A DNA stretch of 64,000 nucleotides. It comes from JACRCT01 sp049841135 (lineage in GTDB: Bacteria; Myxococcota; Myxococcia; Myxococcales; UBA5297). The stretch lies in assembly GCA_049841135.1 (NCBI GenBank), contig JASGHK010000001.1:992001-1056000 (forward strand), given 5' to 3'. Shown in pieces: positions 36,601 through 44,707 of this stretch (within the stretch, counting starts at the first letter, position 1; each line of letters begins with the position of its first letter). The notes under the pieces were generated by a model, which worked only from the letters and a program-made list of their open reading frames with translations, made no database searches and was not told the DNA's origin. Made by a program: the position numbers and the translations under genes.

Positions 36601-37932
36601 GTGCCCAGCTTCACCACCGACGCCGGGGCCGACGCCTACGAGCAGATCCGCTTCCTGGAGGGGATGTACGAGAACCGCTACATCCTCGACGCGTTCCGCC
36701 GCAACCGCGTGCAGTTCGACAGCTGGGACGTGACCGACCGGATCCAGTACCGCTACCTCGACCCCATCCAGCAGATCGCCAAGACCTTCGCCTTCGCGGC
36801 GGTGCTCGACGGCGACCCGACCGCGCCCTCGGCCGGCTTCCTGGACGACGGCTACTACGGCCCGCTGGGCCTGGGCGCCACCCTGTCCTTGGACCTGTTC
36901 GCGCGCATCCTCACCCGGCCCGAGCCGGGGATGTTCTGCGACACCGAGCGCGCCGACTGCCCGAGCATCACGCCCTACGGCACCGACCCGTACGTCTACA
37001 TGCCGGACTCGACGCCGCTGCCGGCCTACACCCAGTACGCCTTCCGCGTCGGGCTGGGCGACGGGCGCTACCTGCACAACGACTTCGACTACTCGAAGGG
37101 CTACTGGTGGAGCGACTACCAGACGCAGGTGGGCACCTTCTACGAGAAGATCTGGGCGACGTACTACCTGGCCGAGGCGTACGACACCTTCATCAGCAAC
37201 TCGAAGGAGGACTTCACCGACTCGCGCTACAAGAACGTCAGCTTCGCCACCGTCTTCCCGAACCAGGTGCGCCGGCTCTACAACGCGCTGTTGACCGGCG
37301 ACATGGAGGCCTACGCGCCCTACGTCGTCTCGCCGGACCCGACCGGCCCGACCGACATCCCGCTGGCGACGCTGCAGTACCCGGCCTGGCATGGGGCGAC
37401 GGTGCCGTCGCGGCCCCGCTCCGCCAAGCTCGTGGACCCCAACTACGGCTGGAACGAGCAGCTGTACGCCATGGTGTGGGGGCAGGTCTTCTTCCCCACC
37501 GACTGGTCGCAGTCGTTCATCCACGACGCGCGCATCGCGGTGAAGCCCTCCGAGACGCCCTCCTGGCCGGCGGACGAGACGCTCGCGTTCTTCGACCCGA
37601 AGACCGGGTTGACCTACAAGGCCCACACCGCCGGCACCGAGCGCGTGCTGGGGAACGACTACGAGAAGTCGGCCGGGGCGCGGATGCTCGAGTACGGCAA
37701 CAAGCTGGTGGCCTGGACGTACCTGGTGGAGACCGACCAGGACGCCATCGTCTACAACGCCGACGGGACGCCCAAGCTCATCCTCGACGCCAACGGCAAG
37801 GCGCAGCTCGACCCGGAGACCGAGGGCGCGGAGGCGGTGCTGCGCAAGTACGTGGACACCATCGACCTGTTCCGGCAGCTCACCTCGACGTTCGAGACGC
37901 CGCTGGGCGACGGGGACCTGCCGCTGCCGTGA
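33601..37932 (+). CDS. Giant zinc metalloprotease-like lipoprotein
   Basis: A 1443-residue exported lipoprotein; the signal peptide ends in LLASSCAQ (lipobox Cys at 24). A beta-rich N-terminal region with many aromatic and Asp residues is followed by the metzincin-like zinc motif LAHELGHSMGLRHNF (about residues 756-770), with a downstream SVMDYPGD (Met-turn type) about 70 residues on. This matches the group of large bacterial proteases with a DUF5117-like layout, known to me only loosely. The C-terminal half lacks a recognised domain. Calls as a protease rest on the HExxHxxGxxH pattern. The TGA stop forms the first bases of a repeat element. Confidence 0.82.
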   Translation: MRSTPVTHAPRALLLAACLLASSCAQERAPINRVQPNAIPKSFFVGVVDDPSDDPEFYYRASLVDVASGAGGDGLFTNTDSQPTTRIRWEITEKTLIARLTYELVEDTDHKGARRTPDGQAVAAFNIETHLDIRRDYNSSTGEEYNVLVENTTDRPWYQRDYLRVDWSKNLVTDAYDLDALSQLGVWYGIKWEPLSYYVNDPNNPDAPVFDTEHGYFDVTTKVWAAPQMVHDDWWGDFPACWLYGSHFPTENCNPSEVTFRHSFKKVVDTDYEPLAYDGAQMDLFGYFTVDRFGYDRRYGVVDDRWHRFATRWNLYEKSHADQACAVDTTTTPVGKSVHRDEDGDGTEDECASVGRGSRCDEFRGQCTLPLRDRKLKTIVWHVNPGFPEDLFQSTKDALMPWSEALRVAVLAGRMAECRHSKETNCERQMLWPSNWTDEYSPPIGSDGPSQVPQIFTLCHNPVDSTKGDDPLCGKDGTAPRLGDLRYNFISVIQDPQQTSPWGIMMDAEDPLTGEKIAGSVNEWGAVLDRAASTLVDLMGLINGEIDPSGYIVGQNVSDWVQANQPGGTAERGAALSLEELASRKGAFDPKSLAPLLSGLDKRAGKVHPHLRHKERAKALSDSGRLGPGNTALSERLQRLRGSGVEAMLVNPMMAQAAGYDPTGPISPSAIERASPFGRFSPVARREQAKAKLLHRAKRHSCLREAPEADSLLGLARYAKTRFPAPDPADPEYAQKLHAHRTEVWNWGREQFNKGVLAHELGHSMGLRHNFAASFDSLNYATGYWQLRTKNGTVNTPCADGATDGSSCIGPRWKDPVSQDEIDGNIGHYATTSVMDYPGDSNQDMLVAGKYDRAAVRFGYGQAVDVWAGKDLSVTGGGAGQATAYELSAFTTSPGLFGVYYFPPVDPTKPYEFIHYSQYGQKFGLLQGCKDEPDPAKAVLGKKCSDATMDVVDYRDMKDFASDPAYAAYSWAVNSKAVDGQGRVRRGYMFSSDEYADSGNVPSFTTDAGADAYEQIRFLEGMYENRYILDAFRRNRVQFDSWDVTDRIQYRYLDPIQQIAKTFAFAAVLDGDPTAPSAGFLDDGYYGPLGLGATLSLDLFARILTRPEPGMFCDTERADCPSITPYGTDPYVYMPDSTPLPAYTQYAFRVGLGDGRYLHNDFDYSKGYWWSDYQTQVGTFYEKIWATYYLAEAYDTFISNSKEDFTDSRYKNVSFATVFPNQVRRLYNALLTGDMEAYAPYVVSPDPTGPTDIPLATLQYPAWHGATVPSRPRSAKLVDPNYGWNEQLYAMVWGQVFFPTDWSQSFIHDARIAVKPSETPSWPADETLAFFDPKTGLTYKAHTAGTERVLGNDYEKSAGARMLEYGNKLVAWTYLVETDQDAIVYNADGTPKLILDANGKAQLDPETEGAEAVLRKYVDTIDLFRQLTSTFETPLGDGDLPLP

Positions 37933-38453
37933 GCCGCAAGCGTTGCGCGCGGGGATGGTTGTGCCCCGTGCAGTGAAGGGGACGGAGCCAGCAGGAGGCA
38001 GGAAGGCCCGAGCCGCAAGCGTGAGCGCGCGGGCCTCCTCCAGCCCTGGGCAGTGACCGGAAGCGGAACCAGCACCCCACGAACCGAGGAGCCCCTCTTC
38101 GCCAGCGCGGCGAAGAGGGGCTTCATGCTTCACGCATCCGGAGAGCAGTCCGTGTCGGGAATCTCCGACATACCTCTAGCAAGGCGCGGAATCCGGTTCG
38201 CTGCTTCGGTACCCATCAGCCAAGACAGCCCTTCTTCCGAGCAGCCTTGCGTCATGAGTCCCCCCGACAGCAAAGGCGCTTGCTGTTGCTGGTGACGCAA
38301 GGGTTCGTGCTCAACACCACGCGGTCACTGCACAGGGCAGAAGGAGGCCCGCGCGCTGACGCTTGCGGCTCATGCGGCCCTGCAGCCTGCTCGACTCGTT
38401 CCCGGTCACTGCACAGGGCTGAAGGAGGCCCGCGCGCTAACGCTTGCGGCTCA
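37930..38453. repeat. Four copies of a TGAGCCGCAAGCG element between convergent genes
   Basis: Copies at 37930-37977 (degenerate) and 38010-38058 run forward; copies at 38323-38372 and 38404-38453 are inverted and differ from each other at 2 of 50 positions. Each runs from TGAGCCGCAAGCGT through GCGCGCGGGCCTCCT to GGGCAGTGACC. In the first copy TGA is the stop of the metalloprotease gene and in the last it is the stop of the acetyltransferase gene on the other strand. No gene lies between them. Confidence 0.88.
38091..38121. terminator. Perfect 13-bp stem-loop in the convergent gap
   Basis: GCCCCTCTTCGCC pairs with GGCGAAGAGGGGC around an AGCGC loop. It sits midway between the ends of the metalloprotease and acetyltransferase genes, where a two-way terminator is expected. 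There is no long T tract on either side. Confidence 0.65.
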
Positions 38454-39068
38454 CAGCAGCGACGCCGACCCGAAGTACCCCAGGATGCGCGCGGGCACGC
38501 CGATGACCACCGCGTTCTCGGGCACGTTCGAGGTGACGAGCGAATTGGCGCTGATGACTGCGCCGGACCCGACCTCGATGTTCCCGGCGAGCGTGGCCTT
38601 GGTCCCGATCCACACCCGGTCGCCGATCCTCGGGACGCCGCGGTCGGCGCGGCCAGCCACGCCGATGGTGACCGCGTGGTTGATGTTGCAGGTGCGCCCG
38701 ATGACCGCGCCGGGTGCGACCCAGATTCCGCCGGAGTGCCCGATGTAGAGGCCCCCGCCGATGTCCGCGGCCGGGTCGAGGTAGACGCCGACCAGCAAGC
38801 GGGTCGCGAACTGCGCCGCCGCGAAGGGCAGCCGCAGCGACCAGCGCACGCTCGGCGGGGCCCGGTGGTGCAGCCAGCGCCCGAACCGGTGGATGGCGAT
38901 GGCCCACAGCGCCTCGTTCGTCGCCACCACCCGCAGCCGCTCGCCCATCCCCTGGGCCTGGGCCCGCTGGAAGTAGCGAGCCACGTCGGTCTTGAAGCGA
39001 GCCCAGCAGCCCTCGTCGGCCTCGGCTGCCGGATCGCCGCGAGGCCTGAGCTGAGTGACCGGGTTCAC
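38451..39068 (-). CDS. Hexapeptide-repeat O-acetyltransferase (serine acetyltransferase-like)
   Basis: Left-handed beta-helix acetyltransferase of 205 residues. A helical N-terminus (GCWARFKTDVARYFQRAQ) precedes the hexapeptide region, GGLYIGHSGGIWVAPGAVIG, HAVTIGVAG and GDRVWIGTKATLAGNIEVGSGAVISANSLV, ending in a GVPARILGY cap. This is the CysE/SAT shape, but as the last gene of a carrier-protein operon it may acetylate or acylate a pathway intermediate instead of free serine. The GTG at 39068 overlaps the carrier protein stop by 4 bp. The stop codon lies in a repeat element. Confidence 0.85.
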   Translation of the reverse strand: MNPVTQLRPRGDPAAEADEGCWARFKTDVARYFQRAQAQGMGERLRVVATNEALWAIAIHRFGRWLHHRAPPSVRWSLRLPFAAAQFATRLLVGVYLDPAADIGGGLYIGHSGGIWVAPGAVIGRTCNINHAVTIGVAGRADRGVPRIGDRVWIGTKATLAGNIEVGSGAVISANSLVTSNVPENAVVIGVPARILGYFGSASLL

Positions 39069-39352
39069 GACGACCTCGCCTGGGCGGACTCGCGCAGCAC
39101 CGCCGCGGCCAGCGTCGCCAAGGTCCGCAAATCCGCCGGACGCCCGCGCTGGAGCAGGTCGACGCCGTGCTCGCGCGCGACGTACTCGACCAGTTGGAGC
39201 AACCCGATGGAGTCGACCCGCCCGGTCTCGAAGAGCGGCTCGTCGAGCCCCACCGCCTCGCCGGAGCGCAGCACCTGCTCGTGGAGGAACTGCTGCAGCC
39301 CGAGCGCGACGCTCTGCTCGGCTCCGTCTTGTGCACCGTCCATCGCGCTCAT
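39065..39352 (-). CDS. Acyl/peptidyl carrier protein
   Basis: A 95-residue carrier protein. The 4'-phosphopantetheine site is the Ser in GRVDSIGLLQLVEY (family motif D-S-hydrophobic). Helix 1 (LQQFLHEQVLR) and the final helix (LATLAAAVLRESA) fit the four-helix ACP fold. It lies between the adenylation gene (ATGA overlap upstream) and the acetyltransferase (GTGA overlap downstream), so the three genes are translationally coupled. It would carry the substrate loaded by the adenylation enzyme as a thioester. Confidence 0.9.
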   Translation of the reverse strand: MSAMDGAQDGAEQSVALGLQQFLHEQVLRSGEAVGLDEPLFETGRVDSIGLLQLVEYVAREHGVDLLQRGRPADLRTLATLAAAVLRESAQARSS

Positions 39353-40962
39353 CGCCCCTCCCCTTCCCGCTGAAGCTCCTGCTCGGTACGGCTCCAGGAC
39401 TCGCGCAGCGCGCTGCGGTCCGCCTTGCCGGTCGAGGTGCGCGGCAGCTCGTCCCGGACCTCCAGACGCTCCGGGACCATGTAGCCCGGCAGCCGCTCCT
39501 TGCAGAACGCCTGGAGCGCGAACGGGTCCACGGCCTCGCCGGGGCGTCCGACCACCGATGCGACGATCCGGTTGCCGTAGGCGGGGTGTGGCAGCGGCAC
39601 CGCCACCGCCTCGCGCACCGCAGGGTGGCTCGCCAGCGCCGCCTCGATCTCCCCCAGCTCCACGCGGTACCCCCGCGTCTTGATCATGTGGTCGCGGCGG
39701 CCCTTGAAGTCGTAGTGGCCGTCCGGGCGCAGCCGCACGACGTCCCCCGTGCAGCACGCCAGCCCGGAGACGCCGCGAGGATCGGGCTGGAGCATCGTCG
39801 CGGTGCGTGTCTCGTCGCCCCAGTAGCCCCGCATCAGGTTTCCCCCGCGCACCCAGAGCGTGCCCTCCGCCCCCGGCGCCGCCACCACCGCGCCGCGGTC
39901 GTCGACGACGAAGGTCTCCAGGTTCTCGCAGCCGCCGCCGATGGGGATGGGCGTGTCGGCCTCGAGCCGCTCCGGGACCTCCCAGTAGGTGCAGACGTTG
40001 GTCTCGGTCGGCCCGAAGAGGTTGAAGAGCCGGACCCCGGGCAGCGCGTCGCGCAGGCGCCTGAGCTGCGGTGTCGGGAAGACCTCGCCGGCGAAGAAGA
40101 GCGTGCGCAGACGGGACGGCCGCCGCAGCCCGAGGCCCCCCGCGTCCAGCATCGACACCAGGATGGAGGGCACCGAGTACCAGACGGTGATCCCCTCGGC
40201 GTCGAGCGACCGCACCAGATGCGGGGCCAGCATCGCCTCGGTGGAGTCGAACAGGCGCACCTCCGCGCCGCAGCCGAGCGCCGCCCAGAGGTCGGAGATC
40301 GACAGGTCGAAGTGGAAGGGAGCGTGGCTGGAGAAGACGTCGCCGTCGTGGACGGCGAAGCGCTCCTGGACCCACCGCACGAAGGAGAGCCCCGAGCCAT
40401 GGGTGTGCACCACGCCCTTCGGCGTCCCCGTCGAGCCCGAGGTGTAGAGGATGTAGGCGACGTCGTCCGGGCCGATCTCCGGCTCCGCCTCCAGCGGCGC
40501 ATTCTGCGCGAGGCACTGGGCGAAGCTGCGCCAGCGCGTGCCGCCGGCTTCGTCGCCGGGGCCATTCGGGCTCTGCACGACGAGGAACCGCAAAGGGAGC
40601 CCGGGGAGGAGCTCGGCGAGCGCCGGCAGCCGTGGGGCGTCGACGAAGAGCGCCGCGAGCTGGCAGTCCTCGGCGATGGCCCGGCTCCGCCGCCACGGGG
40701 CCCGCGGGTCGAGCGGGACGTAGGCGGCCCCCGAGAGCAGGATCCCCAAGAGCGCCTGGACGCAGGCGGTCGTCTTCTCCATCCAGACACCGACGCGGTC
40801 GCCGCGGCCGATGCCAGCCTCCCGGAGCGAAGCGGCGATGCCTCGGGCTCCCTCCACCAGCTGCCCGTACGACAGCTCGCCTCCCTCGCCCCGGACCGCG
40901 ACCTTCGACTCCCGGCCAAGCGACGCCTCGCACACCATGGCTTGCAGTGAGCCCACTGCCAT
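39349..40962 (-). CDS. Amino-acid/acyl adenylation enzyme (AMP-forming)
   Basis: Stand-alone ANL-superfamily adenylation domain, 537 residues. Core motifs: YILYTSGSTGTPKGVVHTH (A3), LFNLFGPTETNVCTYWEV (A5), GYWGDETRTA (A6), TGDVVRLRPDGHYDFKGRRDHMIKTRGYRVELGEIE in pieces (A7-A8) and the catalytic Lys in PRTSTGKADR (A10). The YSVPSIL and FFAGEVFP stretches and the stand-alone form resemble prolyl-AMP ligases of pyrrole pathways. With the neighbouring carrier protein and acyl-CoA dehydrogenase it would load and pass on an aminoacyl or acyl unit. Substrate identity (proline) is only an inference. Confidence 0.9.
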   Translation of the reverse strand: MAVGSLQAMVCEASLGRESKVAVRGEGGELSYGQLVEGARGIAASLREAGIGRGDRVGVWMEKTTACVQALLGILLSGAAYVPLDPRAPWRRSRAIAEDCQLAALFVDAPRLPALAELLPGLPLRFLVVQSPNGPGDEAGGTRWRSFAQCLAQNAPLEAEPEIGPDDVAYILYTSGSTGTPKGVVHTHGSGLSFVRWVQERFAVHDGDVFSSHAPFHFDLSISDLWAALGCGAEVRLFDSTEAMLAPHLVRSLDAEGITVWYSVPSILVSMLDAGGLGLRRPSRLRTLFFAGEVFPTPQLRRLRDALPGVRLFNLFGPTETNVCTYWEVPERLEADTPIPIGGGCENLETFVVDDRGAVVAAPGAEGTLWVRGGNLMRGYWGDETRTATMLQPDPRGVSGLACCTGDVVRLRPDGHYDFKGRRDHMIKTRGYRVELGEIEAALASHPAVREAVAVPLPHPAYGNRIVASVVGRPGEAVDPFALQAFCKERLPGYMVPERLEVRDELPRTSTGKADRSALRESWSRTEQELQREGEGR

Positions 40963-41017
40963 CGAATCCCCCCTTCCCTCGTCACTCTCGCCCCGACCGC
41001 CGACCTGCTCCCGCCCG

Positions 41018-42211
41018 TCAGAGCCCGAGCAGGCGCGCGATGATCTTGCGCTGCATCTCCGAGGTGCCCGAGTAGAGCGTCTCCGGAACGGCGTCGCGCA
41101 GCTCGCGCTCGATCTGAAACTCGGTCGTGTACCCGTAGCCGCCGTGGACCTGGATGGCGTCGAGCGCGGCCTTCACGTGGGCCTCGGAGACGAAGAGCTT
41201 GGCGATGGCCGCGTCGAGCACCGCGTCGCGCCCGGCGTCCTTGCGGGCGGCGACCCGGTAGAGCAGCAGGCGCCCGGCCTCGAGCGCCACCTTCATCTCC
41301 ACCAGCTTGTCGGCGACGCGGTCGTGCCGGGCGATGGGCGCGCCGAACTGCCGCCGCTCGCGGGCGTAGGCCACGGTCCGCTCGAAGAGCCGCTCCATCG
41401 CGCCCAACCGGCTGGCGAAGATGCAGGAGCGCTCCCACTCCATGGCGCTGCTGAAGACCGCGGCCCCTGCTCCCTCGGCTCCCAGGCGCTGCGAGGCCGG
41501 GACCCGGCAGCCCTGCAACGCGACCTCGCCCATCGGAGAGGTGCGCAGGCCCATCTTGGGGATTGCCGCCGAGAGCGTCAGGCCCGGAGTTCCCCGCTCG
41601 ACGAGGAAGGCCGTCACGCCCGCGGCGCGCGCGGCGGGAGCGACGGTGGCGAAGACCAGGACCAGGTCGGCCACCGGCGCGTTGGTGACGAAGGTCTTGG
41701 TGCCGTCGAGCACGTAGGCCTCGCCGTCGCGCGTGGCCGTGGTGCGCAGCGCGAAGGCGTCGGAGCCGGAGTCGGGCTCGCTGATGGCGTGCGCGGCCAC
41801 CGCCTCACCACTGCAGAGCGCGGGCAGGAAGCGGCGCTTCTGCTCGTCGGTGCCGAACCGGACCAGCGGCAGCTGCACCGCCCACATCTGGGCGTTGAGC
41901 GAGAAGACGAGGCCGTTGTCCTCGCAGGCGTAGCCCAGGGCCTCCATCGCGAGCAGCGTCGTCGTCAGGTCGTAGCCGCCGCCGCCGAAGTCGCGCGGGA
42001 CGGGCATGCCCTGGATGCCGAACTCGCCGCAGCGGCGCCACGCCTCGCGGTCGAAGATCGCCTGGGCGTCGCGCTCGACGAGCGCACCGGTCAGGGAGGC
42101 CCCGAAGCGGCGCACCGCCTGGATCAGGGATCGCTGCTCCTCCGAGGGTTCGAAATCCAAGCGGCCGTCTCCGTCAGGTCCGGGGCGCCCTGTCGCGGCG
42201 CGTCGTTCCAA
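41018..42211 (-). CDS. Acyl-CoA dehydrogenase-like flavoprotein
   Basis: FAD-dependent dehydrogenase of about 397 residues. Signatures: AISEPDSGSDAFAL (flavin loop), GTKTFVTNAPVADLVLV and the C-terminal QVHGGYGYTTEFQIERELRDA with YSGTSEMQRKIIARL. Standing first in an operon with an adenylation enzyme, a carrier protein and an acetyltransferase, it may act on a carrier-bound substrate, as PigA/PltE-type enzymes do when they oxidise prolyl-S-PCP to pyrrole. The reading frame opens at a TTG at 42211; a later start near DFEPSEEQRSL is possible. The gene spacing to the adenylation gene is 55 bp. Confidence 0.88.
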   Translation of the reverse strand: MERRAATGRPGPDGDGRLDFEPSEEQRSLIQAVRRFGASLTGALVERDAQAIFDREAWRRCGEFGIQGMPVPRDFGGGGYDLTTTLLAMEALGYACEDNGLVFSLNAQMWAVQLPLVRFGTDEQKRRFLPALCSGEAVAAHAISEPDSGSDAFALRTTATRDGEAYVLDGTKTFVTNAPVADLVLVFATVAPAARAAGVTAFLVERGTPGLTLSAAIPKMGLRTSPMGEVALQGCRVPASQRLGAEGAGAAVFSSAMEWERSCIFASRLGAMERLFERTVAYARERRQFGAPIARHDRVADKLVEMKVALEAGRLLLYRVAARKDAGRDAVLDAAIAKLFVSEAHVKAALDAIQVHGGYGYTTEFQIERELRDAVPETLYSGTSEMQRKIIARLLGL

Positions 42212-42334
42212 ACCTGCACGAGCGCGGCGCGCGCACCCATTGCCCAGTCAGGCGCGCCGCTCCACGCGCGCCTGCCGGCCCTGCCGTCGGCCCATCGAGC
42301 GGTTCGTCCAGCGATTGCCCAGGCTGCGGAGGAG

Positions 42335-43346
42335 CTAGGCCTTCCGGCCGTCCTTCCGCTTCACGCGCAGCACCGCGATCTTTGGTCGAGTGGTTGAACG
42401 GCGCGGGATCCGCCGGCGCCGTGCCCACCCGCGTCGCCGGGTAGCCGGTGAAGTCCTCGGGAACCGGGAGGGTCTCTTCGAACGCCATGTAGCCGTCCTG
42501 GCACAGGCCCTCGAGCGTCGCCTTCCACTGCGCGCCGGAGGTGAAGAGCGCGTTGTTGACGGCCACCAGCACGCCGCCGTCGCCGATGAGCGGGCGCGCC
42601 TTGTTGATGAGCTTGTCGGCTTCCTTCTCCATGTCGACGCGGCCGTTCTTGGTCTCGGAAAAGAACGGCGGGTCGAGGAAGAGCGCGTCGAAGAGCGCGC
42701 CCTCCTTCTTGAGCCAGCTCATCGCCTCGAAGAAGTCGGCGACCTTGAAGTCGGTCTTGGCGACCGGGAGCTTGTTGAGCGCGTAGGAATCCTTGGCGAG
42801 GTTCAGGTACTGCCGGCTCAGGTCGACGTGCACCACCTGCGCCGCGCCGCCGGCCGCCGCGGCCACGCCCAGGCTGCCGGTGTACGCGAAGGTGTTGAGC
42901 ACCTTCTTGCCCGCGAAGCTCTTCTTGGCCCACGCGCGCAGCAGCCGGGTGTCCAGGTAGAGGGTCGCGTCCTGGTGCAGGTCGAGCGCGAGCGAGTACT
43001 TCACGCCGTTCTCGACCACGCGCCGGTCGAGGGCGCCGCGCTCGCCGAGCAGGAAGCGGCCGTTGCGCGAGAGCGGGTCCTGCGAGTCGCGGACCTTCCA
43101 CAGCGCCGCCGTGATCCACGGCCACTGTGCCTTCGCCGCGTCGACCACCGCCTTGGCCGAGGCCTCGTCGCCCTCGCCCTTCTCCGAGTAGTCGTGAATG
43201 ACCAGCGTGTGGCCGTAGAGGTCCACGGCGAGCGCCGGGAAGCCCTCGTAGAAGCCGTTGAAGAGCCGGCAGGCCGACTCGTGCTTGTCGTCGAGCAGAG
43301 AGGAGCGCGCCTGCGATGCGTTGCTGAACGTGGTGGTCAGGTCCAT
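42335..43346 (-). CDS. RlmI-like class I SAM methyltransferase, one apparent frameshift
   Basis: Cytoplasmic rRNA cytosine methyltransferase of the RlmI type. A short N-terminal part precedes a Rossmann SAM-binding domain: KVLNTFAYTGSLGVAAAAGGA (motif I), VVHVDLSRQYLNLA and FDALFLDPPFFSETKNG (motif IV). Near the end the frame is broken by an extra base at 42376-42382 (GATCTTT on the plus strand for GATCTT); removing it turns the end into FNHSTKIAVLRVKRKDGRKA and a TAG at 42335, as in intact family members. Without correction the frame runs on into the acyl-CoA dehydrogenase leader. Exact target base is not known. Confidence 0.85.
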
Positions 43347-43362
43347 GGTGCGCGGCAGTGTG

Positions 43363-44043
43363 TCACGGCTGGCTCGAGATGGCCTCCATCACGGCGTTCA
43401 CCACCCGGTTGCAGCGCGGGGCCTCGAAGGAGAACGCCTCGCGGGCGGCCTGCCCCGCCTCCTCGATCAGCGCCGCCTGCAGCTTCGAGCGCGCCCGGTG
43501 CAGGCGGGTCTTCACGACCCACTCGGTCACGCCCAGCGCCTCGGCGGCCTCCTCGGTGTCCATGCCCTCGACCTCGCGGAGCATGAAGACCACCCGGTAC
43601 AGCTCGGGCAGCCGGGCGATGGCGCGCTCGACCAGGCCGGCCAGCTCGCGCCGCCCCAGCTCCTTCTCGGGATCCGCCTGCATTGCGGGCACCTCGTCCT
43701 CCGCCTCTTCCAGCGGAGCCAGCTTTCTGCCCTTGCGCATCCGAGCAAACGCCTCGTGGACGGCGATCCGGACGATCCAGGTGGAGAACCGGGCCTCGGC
43801 GCGGAACTCCCCCAAGTGCGCGTAGGCCGACAACCAGGCCTGCTGCATCGCATCTTCCGCGTCGGCCTCCGGCAAGAGGCCGCGGACGGCGCGGTACACC
43901 CGCTGGTCGTGCCGGCGCATCAGCACCTCGAAGAGTGCCCGGTTGCCTTCGAGCACGCGCTCGACGACCTCCTCGTCGGACGGCCCGGCGCCCGTTCGCT
44001 GCTCCCGGAGCGCCAGCCCCTCCCCATCAACCAATCCGCCCAT
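43363..44043 (-). CDS. ECF (RpoE-type) sigma factor
   Basis: A 226-residue ECF sigma factor. Region 2 includes LFEVLMRRHDQRVYRAVRGLLPEADAEDAMQQAWLSAY (in pieces) and region 4 LPELYRVVFMLREVEGMDTEEAAEALGVTEWVVKTRLHRARSKL, again in pieces. The ATG at 44043 has GGAGG six bases before it and excludes a tract upstream that reads as repeated Trp-Thr-Gly. The C-terminus carries a short extension ending CNRVVNAVMEAISSQP, which may interact with an anti-sigma factor; none is recognised next to it. It is divergent to the DoxX-like gene. Confidence 0.9.
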   Translation of the reverse strand: MGGLVDGEGLALREQRTGAGPSDEEVVERVLEGNRALFEVLMRRHDQRVYRAVRGLLPEADAEDAMQQAWLSAYAHLGEFRAEARFSTWIVRIAVHEAFARMRKGRKLAPLEEAEDEVPAMQADPEKELGRRELAGLVERAIARLPELYRVVFMLREVEGMDTEEAAEALGVTEWVVKTRLHRARSKLQAALIEEAGQAAREAFSFEAPRCNRVVNAVMEAISSQP

Positions 44044-44059
44044 CCGCCACCTCCACACC

Positions 44060-44116
44060 GTCCACCAAGTCCACCCCGTCCACCCCGTCCACCCCGTCCA
44101 CCCCGTCCACGTCCAC
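44060..44116. repeat. GTCCACCCC 9-bp tandem repeat in the ECF sigma leader
   Basis: GTCCAC recurs at 44060, 44069, 44078, 44087, 44096, 44105 and 44111, mostly with CCC between, giving a strict 9-bp period. It lies 17 bp upstream of the sigma factor ATG, inside its mRNA leader or promoter, and in the gap to the divergent DoxX gene. Related 9-bp units occur at 47529-47573. Confidence 0.85.
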
Positions 44117-44230
44117 CACGACAGATGCGCGAGCCCGTCCGAAGGTGACAACCGGCCTTCGCGGTCACCTTTTCGAACCGCGCGACTCCATTGAGCCGGG
44201 AGAGACGAGAAGCACGAACGGAGGCAGACA

Positions 44231-44662
44231 ATGGACCGAGGACTCAATCAGGCGTGGTGGGCGTTGCGAATCGGGCTGGGGCTTGGCCCCTTCCTGGCCG
44301 GGCTGGACAAGTTCTTCAACGTGCTCGCGAACTGGGAGGGCTACCTGAGCCCGCTGGCGACGAAGGTGCTGCCCATCTCGGCGGTGAGCTTCATGCACCT
44401 GGTCGGCATCATCGAGATGGTGGTGGGGCTGGCCATCCTCACCAAGTTCACGCGGGTGTTCGCCTACGTGGCGGCGGTGTGGCTGCTGGCCATCGCGGCG
44501 AACCTGGTGACGACCGGGCACTACTTCGACGTCGCCGTCCGCGACGTGCTGCTGGCGCTGTCGGCGTTCACGCTGGCCCGGCTGTCCGAGGCGCGAGCCA
44601 AGGTCCCGGTGGCCGAGCGGCGGAGTGCGCCGGCGATGCGGCCGGCGGCGAGCCACGCGTAG
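44231..44662 (+). CDS. DoxX-like four-helix membrane protein
   Basis: A 143-residue integral membrane protein with four hydrophobic helices: WWALRIGLGLGPFLAGLDK, VSFMHLVGIIEMVVGLAIL, VFAYVAAVWLLAIAANLV and VRDVLLALSAFTLARL. Pattern and size fit the DoxX/DoxD group, whose members are linked to redox stress in other bacteria. It lies divergent to the ECF sigma factor and could be its target (inference). A hydrophilic tail ends the protein. The MFS gene follows on the same strand. Confidence 0.75.
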   Translation: MDRGLNQAWWALRIGLGLGPFLAGLDKFFNVLANWEGYLSPLATKVLPISAVSFMHLVGIIEMVVGLAILTKFTRVFAYVAAVWLLAIAANLVTTGHYFDVAVRDVLLALSAFTLARLSEARAKVPVAERRSAPAMRPAASHA

Positions 44663-44707
44663 CTTCGCTGGGCATCGGGCGTGGCTTGCTCCACAATCCC
44701 GCGCCCG

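Noticed and set aside
33445..38133. A 1562-codon antisense open frame opposite the metalloprotease gene
   Set aside because: It is the high-GC shadow of the plus-strand gene: Arg/Gly/Val/Ala/Leu-rich, no domain, and the plus-strand frame has signal peptide and zinc motif.
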